A DNA stretch of 64,000 bases from Talpa occidentalis (GCF_014898055.3 NW_023604295.1:71078301-71142300); one strand, 5' to 3'; shown: positions 46,545 through 58,520, counted from the first letter of the stretch. The notes: generated by a model not told the origin, from the letters alone. Numbers and translations: made by a program.

Positions 46545-48424
46545 AAACACATCATCAATACAAATAGTATATTTACTCATCTCTTGAATATAGGCTAGTT
46601 CTGTGGTTTGCTTTGATCAATAAAATATGTGAAATTCCAAACATGGACTTTAAAAATCTTATGTTTTCTTGGAACTTGGCTACTACCAAAGTTAACAAGG
46701 CCAAAAAGATCTCTTATATTTTGAGGATAAGAGATGTGGTAGAGAAGGGTTTAATTGTCAGCAAATGATAAAATCACAGACTAACCTAAAGGTATTTGAT
46801 GCTCCAGCATCTAATATAACATTCCAAAATTAACAGAGTTACTACACAGAATAACACCGACCATGGACTCATGAGTGAGCGCAATCAAAATGAAAAAAGC
46901 ATCAGGTGACTCAGTCATAAACTGATAAATGACTATTGTTTTAAGCTGCAGCAGTTAGAAGTAGGAACTATTAAACTCTACATTCATTTTGTTCATATTG
47001 CTAAACCAGACATTATGTGATAAAATATCCAGAGAACTTTATTGAAAACATAAAAATATATAAAAATAAATGAAACATATGACTATATATGTATTTCCTT
47101 AAACCAATTTTAAATGTCTTAGTTTTAAATATATCTGGCATTGATTCTTCATTATAATTTATACTGTTTTCTACTGTAATTTTGAATATTTTATCCTGTT
47201 TCAGTTGTCGGTATACTCTAAACATGGAAATAAATATATTAATGTTCATAATAATTTATTCAGTGTGTTTATACACATATATACTTATATATACATACAC
47301 ACACACACACCTAGTACTTGCTAAAAACAAGAGTGGCCTCCTACTCTATATCAGGAGTGATAGGATTAATGGCAGGGTTAAACAGTAACTGAGCTGAGAT
47401 AGCCTGTCAATGAAGATTTTTAGTCAGGACAACCAAGAAACCTGTACTTTGGCAAAGAGGCAGTCATTTTCACTACAGACATCAATTAGGAAGTTCCATG
47501 AACCACGTAATGAATAAATGAATGAATGAATAAATGTAACAACAACAAGAACATCCTTATTGATGTGAAATGTTGATGTAAGCACCAGAATATAGCAAAG
47601 CACACTGTATCAGGACACAATACACAAATCAAAAGAGATATATACTGCTACAGCTCCATTAACCCTTTCTGGGATATAAAAGCAAAGCAGGAATTTAGCA
47701 ATTTGACTGTACAATATAAGAAAGAAAATACTCTTTTGCAATGATGTTGTGCTCTCAGATAACATTAAGAATCCTAGTATAAGAAAATATGCCCCCAGTG
47801 TAAAACACATAAAAACAGATTAGAAGAATTTGGAGACTTTCAGAAAAGGAAAGTCATTATGTACTATACAAGAACATTACTGTTCCAACCATAATAGCTT
47901 AAGGATTTTCAAAGAATAAATTGGGAAATAAAACTATTGAGAAGAGTATGAGAAATTTTATGATCATCCCACTGCACTGAATCTGTAATTCTGTTGTAGT
48001 TATGCTTAAATTAACAGAGTAGTAGAGTTATATTAAATATTATGTAAAACTATTTCAGAGTACAGTGTGAATTGTTGGTGTTTTATAAAACTTGTATGTT
48101 AAAATAAAATTTTAAGTCTTCCAGGTAAATTATATACCAATTAAACTCTACCTGGCAATAATTACTAAGAGCACAGTTTTGAAAATATTGTTTGACAAGG
48201 ATTGTTTATTTTTGTAGGTGCAGTGCTACATGGTACACAAAGCACTTTTTGGGCAGTGAGAAAAATGAAATAACATGCCACCATAATCCCCTGTACTCAG
48301 AAACTCAAAATTTAGCTTTGAGGCTTCTAGAATGCTGGCTTCCTCAGTTGAAAGTGGCATTGCATTTTGAAAATTACTAGACTACTAATAGAATTTAAAG
48401 TACCTAAAACTTTATAGTATTTCC
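46545..48424. other. AT-rich unique sequence, no gene seen
   Basis: Contains a short (AC)n at 47294-47310 and AATG units near 47510-47535. The 62-codon frame at 48192 is not recognised. Confidence 0.4.
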
Positions 48425-48560
48425 TGTCTTTCAGATTCAGGACTCATTTAATTATCACAAAAGAATTATGAACTAAGGAATTATTTTAATTTATTTTACA
48501 AATGAGAAAAGTGAGATACAGTCAAGTAGCTGCCATGAAAACTCGCTAGAAATTACATCA
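48425..48560 (-). mobile_element. MIR SINE fragment, ancient
   Basis: 'actcatttaattatcacaaa' and 'tattttacaaatgagaaaag' with 'tgagatacagtcaagtagct' follow the order of the MIR complement core. Confidence 0.6.
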
Positions 48561-49737
48561 ATATTATTGGAAGGGAGAAAAGATCTCAGCTCATTTTGGA
48601 GATACAGGGAAGCTAACAACCAGTGACATGCTTCAGTTTCTCACTCTTTTGGAAAAACTGTTCCGGGATGCATTCTGAAGAGTTCCCCAAAAGGTCTCTA
48701 AGAATGGGATTAAACCTTAATTATGCACTGTAACATAAAATTCAAATCCACCTCTATGGGAAACTGCCTTTCATCCACATTGTACTTTCCCTTCTCCTGC
48801 ACCTTGCTTTTCCACTTAGGACACTCAAAATAGACTACCTGTGAACAAACTTATCTGCCTCAGGCACTATTTCATGATACGAAGTGGAAGGGAGAAGGAT
48901 TGAAAATGAATGTCATGTAAAGTACTTCGTTGAGTAAGCAGCCCATAGAATGTGTTCAGAAATGATCAAGCAATCATTATTGATCTGAAAATTTAGTGAT
49001 TGGGAACATCTGCATTTCAGATTGTTAGCATAACTTTTCTTAGAGAGAGGTAGTCATGAACCACAAAAGAACGGAAGTGAGGCATTCCGAAATACAAAGA
49101 AATCAACTTCTGTTCTCATGAATTCTGATAACCATAATGACAAAACACTACAAGAAAAAGTCTGAATGTCTGAAGTTAATTGCATCATATTATGCTAGAA
49201 TGAGCTTGACTTCCAATGAAGTCATTTCACAGAAAGAAAGAATAGTATACTAAAGGAGATTTTCCTCTATTTATTTAGACAAGTCTCATCACTATAAATG
49301 ATCTGGGATATCTTAATATAGCTAAACATAAGAAATAGTTTCTTAGCATATAGTCTGAATAAGAGGAATGTTTTCCTTCATTGACTCTGAAATGGGATTT
49401 AAATGTGTGAATGGTCCAATGACACTAATTTTCAAGTCTCACATTTTTGTACCCAAAATTCAAAATATGTTCTCAAACTATAAGGGCAGTTTTATATCCC
49501 CCTTTAGATTTTGAGAGCTCTTCCACTTCCGTTAGTGTCTTGCCTATCCTACTGCTTCTCAGACTACTTTTTATATTTCTTACAAAGAAAAAAAATCTAA
49601 TTTCAGCGCTTTATACATTTCATTAAATTGAAAGAAAATTTTATGGTTATAAAAATATACAATAAACCTTCTTGAGAACTACAATTGCTGAATTCTTATT
49701 AGGTCAATTATCTTTGATTTTTGGTGAAATACTAAAT
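48561..49737. other. Unique sequence, no gene seen
   Basis: Composition is more balanced than in the flanks but nothing coding is recognised. Confidence 0.4.
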
Positions 49738-49862
49738 CTTTTTAGGGACTTTGCATCTTTTATCTCAGTTAATCCTCCCGATGACCATATAAGAATGGTA
49801 TTATATATTCTATTTTGTATTTAGATAGAAAACTTCAAACTGTTAAGGTACTGCTCAGGATC
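49738..49862 (-). mobile_element. MIR SINE fragment, ancient
   Basis: 'ttatctcagttaatcctccc', 'gaccatataagaatggtatt', 'attttgtatttagatagaaa' and 'ctgctcaggatcaaatgg' match the MIR complement order. Confidence 0.65.
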
Positions 49863-49864
49863 AA

Positions 49865-50190
49865 ATGGCTGTTGCCATTTATGCTTTTTAATTGTGTTAT
49901 TTTATTCATGCAATATTGGTTTACAACACCAAGATTTAGGGGTTTGGTTCATACCTTTACTGATATGCTGTCACACCACACCCAACACTAACGCATTCAT
50001 ACTCCTCCATCATTGTTCATTTGGCTCCTTTCTCGCTTTGCTTCCTACCGTATCTCCTCTCATCTGGTGACGTAAATTCTATAGTTAGAATTCTAGTGTT
50101 AATTATATTTTTGTCTACCCCATTGTTTTGTTTCTTTATATTCTACATAAGAGTGAAATCATCTGGTATTTGGCTTTCTCACATGATCTT
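49865..50190 (-). mobile_element. Old L1 3' end, antisense
   Basis: Plus-strand 'gcaatattggtttacaacac', 'acctttactgatatgctgtc', 'ctacataagagtgaaatcat' and 'tctggtatttggctttctc' are the complement of an L1 3'UTR with the end of ORF2. The 'ggtttacaacac' end is the counterpart of the 3'-end motif seen at 35690 and 63285. Confidence 0.6.
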
Positions 50191-50208
50191 TTTAAAAATG
50201 TATGTCTG

Positions 50209-50473
50209 CTGAGAAGCAGCCCTAAAGAAGGTTGTTCATTAAAAAAGGGGCCAGGAAAAAAATAACAATAACAATGATAATAATAATGATAATAAAACAA
50301 CAAAACTAGCAGGCAACTGTGGATATGAGGCATTCTGTGAGAGAGGGGAAGGACAAGGGATCAAAACAGAGGAGAGAAGAGCATAAGGACTACGGTGATG
50401 GTTTATGGGTGAACTGGTGGTGGGGATTTTGCAGGGTATACACAATGATGTAAAAACTATAAATAAAAAAAAT
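50209..50473 (+). mobile_element. L1 3' end insertion, perfect 18-bp TSD
   Basis: The duplication 'tttaaaaatgtatgtctg' lies at 50191-50208 and 50474-50491. Inside is an L1-like 'aggggccaggaaaaa', an AAC/AAT microsatellite (50255-50300), then the G-rich 3'UTR 'gggatcaaaacagaggag', 'agagcataaggactacggtg' and an 'aaataaaaaaaattt' tail. The 3'UTR resembles the piece at 8712-8852. It has landed at the edge of the older antisense L1. Confidence 0.75.
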
Positions 50474-50491
50474 TTTAAAAATGTATGTCTG

Positions 50492-51301
50492 TTTAACATG
50501 CTGGCTGAATTCCTAGTTAGAATTTAGTGAATTATTAGTTCTGTTTATTTCATGTTCAACTTTGTAATTCAATGTGAAACTTCTCTAGAGGAATAATTTT
50601 AGGCAATATCAACACTTTATGATAATAACTTCATTAAAATAAATAAAACAAATATAAATATATTGGATACCAGAAAGCCATAATACTTAAAAACACACTT
50701 AAAACAAATAAAAGTGTAGGGGTATCATTGTCAGTCTCTCTATATTTTCAAAACCTCATCCATCCAATTCTCAGGATGCTTTGAGTGACACATGCAACCA
50801 CATCAGTTTGTGTTTAATAATAACAAAATAACTATATATTTAAGTCAAAATATTGATACAAACATAAATTCTAATGTTCCCGTCTCACACAAATAGAGAA
50901 AGACTGAACGTCTATAGCTGTATGCATTCAAAATAACACAAAAGTTTGGTAAGTAATGATTTAAAACCTGTAGGTGACTATGACTTTAGAACAGGAAATA
51001 ACTATAAGGACTTTGTATGAAAACAGCTCTGTTAAAAATAAAGAAAAAAATGTGTATGGTTTGTTAGATAAATGCTCAGTAAACAGAAAATCTGGGTGAG
51101 GAAGGATGATTGTTCTATTTTCCCCTCAGTTTTAGCATTTTTACTACATTGTTGATACTACCATGGCTTCTTCAGGGTTTGGAAGGAATGTTGATCCACA
51201 TTTCTAACTTTAGACCAGGATCTTCAATTTAAAGTAATTTTCATTCAAGACAAAAATTAGAGTATAGAAAACAATAAACAAAATGGTATAATGGAAAAAT
51301 T
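50492..51301. other. AT-rich unique sequence, no gene seen
   Basis: Nothing recognised. The L1 starts near 51302. Confidence 0.4.
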
Positions 51302-53373
51302 CCGGAGGGCGGATCAACACAGTGGCAAGGAAATGCTGTGAGTAAGATCTCCCATTAAAAAAAATAAATAAATAATAGGGAGGAAAAGCGGCAGGTCCCG
51401 GTGAGAACTGGGACACAGGAGATACACGGGAGACTCCAGCAAACCACCCAAAGAAGAAAGTGGCCATAAAAGAGGACCAGAGGGAGGAAAGCTCAGAACC
51501 CTGCTACCCATCCCCACCCACAAAGTCAGCACTCTACCACCAACAGGAAGGAGGAAAAAAAAAAAAAAAAACTAAAGCAACCAACAAGAACAAACTCCGC
51601 ATGAAGCGGGACCGTGAGTGGAAAGAAACTATTTCAGCCACCACACCCCAAGAACTATTGCTGTGGAGAACACTGCAGGATTCACCGGGAGGTGAGCGAA
51701 CGGCTCCAGGCGCCATTAGAGAAAAACAGATACTCCTGGAGACCCACAGACAGCCCCGGGCTGTCCGGGAATCTTGCATGGAGAAGCAGCACGCTGGAAA
51801 AGGATACGCAGAGCGCGGCTGCCCAGGTCCCCGCGCCTGCGACCTAGGCTTGCGGGGAGACACGCGGGGGCCCTCACTGAGGTCAATGTCCCTCACTGAG
51901 TAATCAGAAACCAGGCGCCTGGACACAGGAGCGGGGTGCAAAAGGCGCCATTTCTGTGAACACTGAACTGGGCTACAGCCCGCGTCCTGGACCTGAGGGC
52001 TTTGGAACTGAGATGTGGGGCGTGAAATTTGGGGCGTGGGATCCCCACAACAGTGGGGCACAAGGCAGACACAGCACCCCAAAGCCATTGAGGCTTTCCC
52101 CACCACTCCCACTCTGTTCCCGTGTCCCACAGGGTAAAAAAAAAAGCTCCCCAAGGACACTAGGATAGATCTCTGGTGCCACCTAGTGACCAGAAAAAAA
52201 AAAACTAACACCCCATAGAATAGGGACCTTTCTTAAGTAAAGACTGCTTGAAACCAGCAGAAGGCTCCCAGAAGAGTCAGAGGTGAGCTGGGAAGTTCGC
52301 CCAAGCCAGGCCCCTTCTGACCAGCAGTCCAAGCCCAGAGGGGGAGCGGGCATCCACTGCCAGGGCAGACTGGGTGTGCTGAAGAGTGTGCCTGTCTCCG
52401 AATCTCCATTTTAGAATAGGGAACTTTCTTCAATAAAGACAGCTTGAAACTGGCAGAAGGCTCCTGGAGGAGCCAGAGGTGAGCTGGGAAGTTCGCCCAA
52501 GCCAGGCCTCTTCTGGCCAGCAGTCTGAGCCCAGAGGGGGAGCGGGCACCCAAGGTCAGGGCAGACTAGGTGTGCAGGGAAGTGTGTACCTGCATCCCCT
52601 TTTTAGAACAGGGACCTTTCTTCAATAAAGACTGTTTGAAACCAGCAAAGGGCTCCCAGAGGAGCCAGAGGTGAGCTGGTAAGTTTGCCCACGCCTGGAC
52701 CCTTCTGATCAGAGGCCAAGTGTAGAGAGGGAGCGGGCACCCATGGCCATGGCTGACCTGGTGTGGGAGAGTGAGTCTGTCTCCGAAATGCCATTTTAGA
52801 ATAGGGACCTTTCTTCAGTAAAGACGGCTTGAAACTGTCAGAAGGCTCCCGGAGGAGCCAGAGGTGAGCTGGGAAGTTTGCCCATGCCAGGCCCCTTCAG
52901 GTCAGCAGTCCGAACCCAGAGGGGGAGCAGACACCCATGGCCAGGGCAGGCTGGGGATGCTGAAGAGAGTGCCTGTCTCCAAAGCGCCATTTTAGAACAG
53001 GGACCTTTCTTCAATAAAGACTGCTTGAATCTGGCAGAAGGCTCCCCGTGGAGCCAGAGGGAGAAGGTTCCATGCGCATCCAGAGGTGAGCTGAAGGCCC
53101 CCACAAGCCCGGTCCCATCTGGCAGTAAGTTGGAGCCCAAAGGAGGATCCAGAGATTTGGAACCTAGAATGCAATCAAGCTGCCCCATATCCAGGGAAGT
53201 CTGTGGGACTTTAAGTTGCACATTTGTAACCTAACACAGAAGGAGGAGAGATTCTGTGACAGTGACCATTAACATACTCAAAGTACCACTGCCTCACAAG
53301 ACTTCTGGCATAACAGTTTTTGACTTGTTTGGATTGCCAGTTTCTGAAACTCCCCAAAGAACACACCAAAAAG
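51302..53373 (+). promoter_or_regulatory. L1 5'UTR / internal promoter region
   Basis: A 2.07-kb GC-rich leader, the only sizeable GC-rich block in the window. It has two parts: a non-repeated segment (51302-52216) with CpG-rich patches around 51760-51860, and a tandem-monomer array (52217-53230) followed by a short linker to ORF1. L1 5'UTRs contain an internal pol II promoter, and many include YY1 sites. Reverse YY1-like motifs (GCCATTT) occur at 51947, 52790 and 52986. Promoter activity is inferred from position and family. Antisense frames here (225 codons at 51534-52211) are by-products of high GC content. Confidence 0.75.
52217..53230 (+). repeat. Five tandem ~194-bp monomers in the L1 5'UTR
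   Basis: Units start at 52221, 52417, 52609, 52802 and 52998 with the shared block 'gggacctttcttcaataaag' or a near variant, giving spacings of 196, 192, 193 and 196. Each contains a 'gaggagccagaggtgagctg'-type block and a 'ccagagggggagcggg'-type block. The last unit is altered, with an inserted 'agaaggttccatgcgcatcc'. Unit lengths and order are clear by eye. Confidence 0.93.
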
Positions 53374-54401
53374 ATGCCAGCCAATACCAGCAACACAGTG
53401 TCCCAACTCATAAGGCAAAAAAGAAGACAGGCAGCAGGGAAAAGAAAAACTACAAGCAAAGTAGCAACGCCTCAGAAAAAAGACACACCACAAAAAACAA
53501 AAACAAAAACAAAAACAAACAAAAAAAAAACACCCACCAGCTCGCAACTACGGTGAATTGGAAGAACTTCTGAGCCTTCCAGAAAAAGAACTTAAAATTG
53601 CCATGATGCAAAAACTGATGGAAGTCATTAAGGAAAACAACACTCAGAAAAATGAAATTGAATCCCTAAAGAGGGAAGTAAAAGAAATGCAGGATCAAAG
53701 AATTAATGGAGGTGCTAAAGAACTCTGGGAAAAGCAATGAAAGCAGAATAGATGAAATGGAGGAACGAATAAGTATTCTGGAAGACACAGAAATAAAAAG
53801 AACTAAAACAGAAAAGGAAAGAGAAGTACGAAGGAAAAAGACCAAAGTAAGACCTAAGGAACTATCTGACTCCATGAGGAAAGGAAACATAAGAGTTATA
53901 GGAATCCCAGAAGGAGAGGAGAGAGACCTAGGAGCAGAGAAAATATTCAAGGAAATAACTGAAGAGAACTTCCCAAACATGAAGAAGGAGCTGAAAATTG
54001 ATATACAAGAAGCAAGAAAACCAAACGTCCATGACGAAAGGAAAAATACAGCAAGACACATAATACTAAAGCTCCCAAGAATCCAAGACAAGGAGAAAAT
54101 AATGAAGCTGACAAGAGGGAAGAAACGGATAACATTCAAAGGAAAACCAATCAGACTGACATCAGACTTCTCAGAAGAAACACTACGGGCAAGGAGAGAA
54201 TGGAGGGACATAGTCAACAGACTCCAAGAAAACAGATGCCAACCAAGAATACTCTATCCCACAAAGCTCTCCTTCCTCTATGAAGAAAGAATAAGTACCT
54301 TCCCAAACAAACAGAAACTCTGGAATTTCATTGCAACTAAACCCCCACTCCAAAAAATACTGCAAGGAGTCCTAAAGCCAGAACCTCAGAGGGATGAATA
54401 A
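53374..54401 (+). pseudogene. L1 ORF1 (RNA-binding chaperone protein), frameshifted
   Basis: L1 ORF1 protein binds L1 RNA as a coiled-coil trimer and is needed for retrotransposition. The start ATG at 53374 gives 'MPANTSNTVSQLIRQKRR' and a Lys/Thr-rich segment from an AAAAAC repeat. The frame shifts at about 53550. A coiled-coil heptad region ('EELLSLPEKELKIAMMQKL', 'NEIESLKREVKEMQDQ') follows and shifts again at about 53710. The third frame holds the rest of the coiled coil, an RRM-like block 'GNIRVIGIPEGEE' near residue 169, and the C-terminal domain ('RILYPTKLSF'). It ends at 54401. The span of about 342 codons is close to the usual 330-340 length. Confidence 0.9.
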
Positions 54402-54472
54402 CAATGAAAGAAAGCCAAAAGAAAAAGTTATTAAAAGAATAAATAAATAAAATCAAAGGAAAGACAAACACA

Positions 54473-57400
54473 ATGGCAAATACAGATGCTAACATATCAA
54501 TATTAACTCTAAATGTAAATGGACTAAACTCTTCAATAAAAAGACAGAGTCACAGACTGGATTAAGAAACAAGACCCAACCTTTTGCTGTCTCCAGGAAA
54601 CACATTTAGCTATAAAAGATAAAAATAGACTCAACATTAAAGGATTGAAAACAATCCTACAAGCAAATGGACCAAAAAAGAAAGAAAAAGAAAGCAGGAA
54701 CAGTTATACTTACATCAGATAAAACAGATTTCAAACTCAAAAAGGTAAAAAGAGACCCCAACGGTCACTACATTATGATCAAGGGGACAATACTTCAAGA
54801 AGAAATAACACTCATTAACATATATTCACCAAACGAAGGAGCACCAAAATATATCAGACAACTATTATCATCTTTGAAAACAGACATCAGAGAAAACACA
54901 TACATAGTAGGAGACTTCAACACACCACTATCAACAATTATTAGATCAATGAGACAAAAAATAAATAAAGACACTAAAGCTCTAAATAAGGATCTAGAGC
55001 ACTTGGGCTTAGCAGACATGTACAGAACAATAAACCCAAAAAAAATCTGAGTACACATTTTTCTCAAGCGCACATGGATCATTCTCCAGGATCGATCACA
55101 TACTGGGGCACAAGACAAACATCAACAGATACACCAAGATTGAAATCATACCAACTATCTTTTCTGACCATGAAGGCATCAAACTAGAAATAAACCATAA
55201 AAAGAAGGCAAGGTACTCTCCTACCTCATGGAGATTGAAACCCACACTACTGGAAGTCCACTGGACTAACGAGGAGATCAAAGGAGAAATTAAAAAATTC
55301 TTTGAATTGAATGACAAGGAGGACGCCAATTTCCTAAATGTATGGGATGCAGCAAAAGTAACAATAAGAGGAAAATATATAGCAATAGAGGTTCACATAA
55401 AGAAACAAGAAAGAACTCAAAGAAACAACCTAATCTCGAAGCTCAAAGATCTAGAAAAAGAACAAAAAAAAAAAAAAAAACACAAAACCAGTAGAAGAAA
55501 AGAAATAATAAAAACAAAAGCAGAAATAAATGAAATTGAAACTAAAAAACAATCCAAAAGAACAATGAAACCAAGAGCTGGTTCTTTGAAAAAAATCAAT
55601 AAAATAGACAAACCCCTAGCCAGGCTCACAAAGGAAAAAAGGGAGAAAGCACAAATAAACAGGATCATAAATGAAAGAGGAGAAATCATAACGGACACAG
55701 CAGAAATCAAAAGAATAATCAATAACTACTATGAACAGTTATATGGAAACAAGTTCAACAATCTAGAGGAGATGGACAAATTCCTACAACTCTACAATCA
55801 CCCAAAGCTAGATAAAGAAGAAATAGAACACCTAAACAGACCAATTACAAGCAGTGAAATTGAAATGGTAATCAAAAACCTCCCCAAAAACAAAAGCCGA
55901 GGACCTGATGGATTTACAAATGAATTCTACCAAACATTCAGAGACGAATTAGTGCCTATCCTTCACAAACTCTTCCAAAAAATTGAGAAGGAAGGGACAA
56001 TACCGAACACATTCTATGAAGCCAATATTACACTAATACCAAAACCGAACAAGGACAACACAAAAAAAGAAAACCACAGGCCAATCTCGCTAATGAACAC
56101 TAATGCAAAATTCCTAAATAAAATTTTAGCTATCAGAATCCAACAATGTATCCATAAGATAATTCACCACGACCAAGTAGGATTCATGCCAGGGACACAA
56201 GGATGGTTCAACATCCGAAAATCAATCAACGTTATCCAACACATCAACAAAAAGAAATATAAAAACCATATGATAATATCAATAAATGCTGAGAAAGTTT
56301 TTGACAAAGTGCAACACCCATTCATGATAAAAGCTCTTGAAATTCTTGGGGTACAAGGAACATACCTCAACATCATAAAGGCCATCTATGACAAGCCAAC
56401 AGCCAGTATCATTGTCAATGGTGAAAAGCTGAAAGCATTCCCATTAAGATCTGGAACAAGACAAGGATGTCCACTCTCACCACTGCTTTTCAATATAATA
56501 CTGGAAGTCCTAGCCAGAGCAATAAGACAAGAGAAAGACATACAAGGAATCCAAATAGGAAAAGAAGAAGTCTAACTATCACGATTTGCAGATGATATGA
56601 TGATATATATAGAGAACCCAAAAAAATCCACAGAAAAACTAATTCAACTCATCAATCAGTTCAGTAAAGTGGCAGGATACAAAATCAACACACAAAAGTC
56701 AGTAGCCTTCCTATACACAAACAATAAATCTAAAGAAGAAGAAATCAAAAAAACCATCCCTTTTATTATTGAAACAAAAAAAATCATACTTAGGAATAAA
56801 TCTAACAAAAGAGGTAAAGGACCTATACAAAGAAAACTATAAAACACTGTTAAAAGAAATCGAAGAAGACACAAAGAAATGGAAAGGCATCCCCTGCTCA
56901 TGGATTGGAAGAATAAACGTTATTAAAATGGCCATCCTACCAAAAGCAATATACAGATTCAATGTTATTCCAATAAAAATTTCAATGTCAAATTTCAATG
57001 AAATTTCTATTTCTTCAAAGAAATAGAACAATTATTGATGAAATTCATATGGAATCACCAAAAACTCTGAATAGCCAAAGTTCTCCTGAAAAAAAAAAAA
57101 AAAGAAAGGAATGGAGGCATCACACTCCCAGACTTCAAACTATACTACAAAGCCATAATCATCAAAACTGCATGGTATTGGACCAAGAATAGACACACAG
57201 ACCAATGGAATCAAATAGAAAATCCAGAAATAAACCCACAGATTTATGGTCAACTAATCTTTGACAAAGGAGCAAAGAATATGCATTGGAGCAAAGGAAG
57301 TTTGTTCAATAAATGGTGCTAGGAAAACTGGGTTGCTACATGCAAAAGAATGAATCTTGACTACTACCTAACACCATGCACAAAAACCAACTCAAAATGG

Positions 57401-58328
57401 ATTAAAGAACTAGACATAAGACCTGAAACCATAAAATACATAGAAGGAAATATAGGCGAAACACTACATGATATGCACATCAAAGACATCTTTACAGACA
57501 CATCACCCAAAGCAGCGATAGTGAAGGCAAAGATAAACAGCTGGGACTATATCAAATTAAAGCACTTCTGCAAAGAAAAAGAGACAATAACAAAAACAAA
57601 GAGAACCCCCACCGACTGGGAGAACATTTTTGCACACAACACTAATGATAAAGGACTGATCACAAAAATCTGCAAAAAGGTAATGAGACTCAAAAAAAAA
57701 CAAAGAAAATAATCCAGTGAAAAAATGGACAGAAGAGCTAAATAGAAACTTCTCTGAAGAGGAAATGCAAATGGCCAACAGGCATATGAAAAAATGTTCA
57801 ACATCACTTGTAATCCGGGAAATGCAAATCAAATCTACAATGTGGTACCATCTCACACCAGTGAGATTGGCACATATTAAAAAAACTAGCAACACCAAAT
57901 GTTGGTGAGGATGTGGAGAAAAAGGAACTCTCCTGCACTGTTGGTGGGAGTGCAAACTGGTCCATCCACTATGGAGAGCTGTGTGGAGATTTCTGGACCT
58001 ACTAAACATAGAGCTTCCATATGATCCAGCACTTCCACTCCTAGGTATTTACCCAAAGGACACAGAAACATCAATTCCAAAGAGCACCTGCACCCCTATG
58101 TTTATAGCAGCACTATTTACAATAGTGAAGCTTTGGAAACAACCCAAATGCCCAAAAATAAATGACTGGATCAAGAAGATGTGGTAAATATACACCATGG
58201 AATATTACTCAGCATTCAAAAAAGATAAACACATGCAATTTGCAGCAACATGGATGGAGCTGGAAGGGATCATGCTCAGCGAAATAAGCCAGAAAGAAAA
58301 GAAAAATACCAGATGGTCTCACTCGTAG
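54473..58328 (+). pseudogene. L1 ORF2 (endonuclease-reverse transcriptase), multiply disabled
   Basis: ORF2 protein nicks target DNA and reverse-transcribes L1 and SINE RNA at the nick. ATG at 54473 ('MANTDANISILTLNVNGLNS'); span about 1285 codons against about 1275 in human L1. Endonuclease motifs are visible: 'NVNG', 'QETH' (about 54592), 'GDFNTPLS' (about 54910), 'SDH' (about 55158). The reverse transcriptase holds '[10 protein letters not shown]', '[14 protein letters not shown]' and catalytic 'FADD' (about 56585). The C-terminal Cys block 'CWWECKL' is near 57940. Lesions: frameshifts near 54550, 55040, 56780, 57000 and 57700; stops at 56573, 57320, 57906 and 58185. The longest intact frame is 446 codons (55235-56575). 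Confidence 0.93.
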
Positions 58329-58520
58329 CAGGAATCTAGAAAACTTAAATAAGGGACCAGGAAAAAGAATAACTATAAGAAAGAAAATATCAAAATCAAC
58401 AAACAACTATGAACCATAGACACTCTATGGGGGTGAGGGGTGGGGAAAGGAGTGCTTGGTGTCAAAATAAGGGGGTTGTAATTGTATGGGGGATATAAAA
58501 ATAAAATTTAAATGAAAAAA

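Larger units (their letters stand above)
51302..58520 (+). mobile_element. Nearly full-length L1 retrotransposon, defective
   Basis: About 7.2 kb in the standard order: GC-rich 5'UTR with tandem monomers (to 53373), ORF1 (53374-54401), a 71-bp spacer, ORF2 (54473-58328), and a short 3'UTR with a G-rich block ('tatgggggtgaggggtgggg') and a weak A tail. The 12065-12232 and 26.5-27.9 kb copies share this 3' end, so they are the same lineage. Possible target-site duplication: 'aatggaaaaatt' near 51291 and 'aatgaaaaaaatt' near 58511, partly obscured by the A tail. Both ORFs carry stops and frameshifts, so it is not autonomous now. There is no large deletion. Confidence 0.95.

Noticed and set aside
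51534..52211. 225-codon minus-strand frame
   Set aside because: It lies antisense in the GC-rich L1 5'UTR, begins in a T-run and has no domain. The high GC content lowers stop frequency.
52217..53230. Regularly spaced repeats that could suggest an array of spacers and repeats
   Set aside because: The whole ~194-bp unit is repeated without variable spacers and lies inside an L1 5'UTR in a mammalian genome. A CRISPR array is excluded.
52838..53234. Frames of 118-127 codons on both strands
   Set aside because: They follow the ~194-bp monomers and change with each unit. They are shadows of a tandem repeat.
53666..54217. 183-codon minus-strand hydrophobic frame
   Set aside because: It is the exact antisense of L1 ORF1. 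Lys/Glu-rich coding gives Phe/Leu/Ser-rich antisense frames.
57557..58009. 150-codon minus-strand frame
   Set aside because: Antisense of the L1 ORF2 C-terminus. The same antisense peptide appears from the other L1 copies at 17.2-17.7 and 27.2-27.5 kb.
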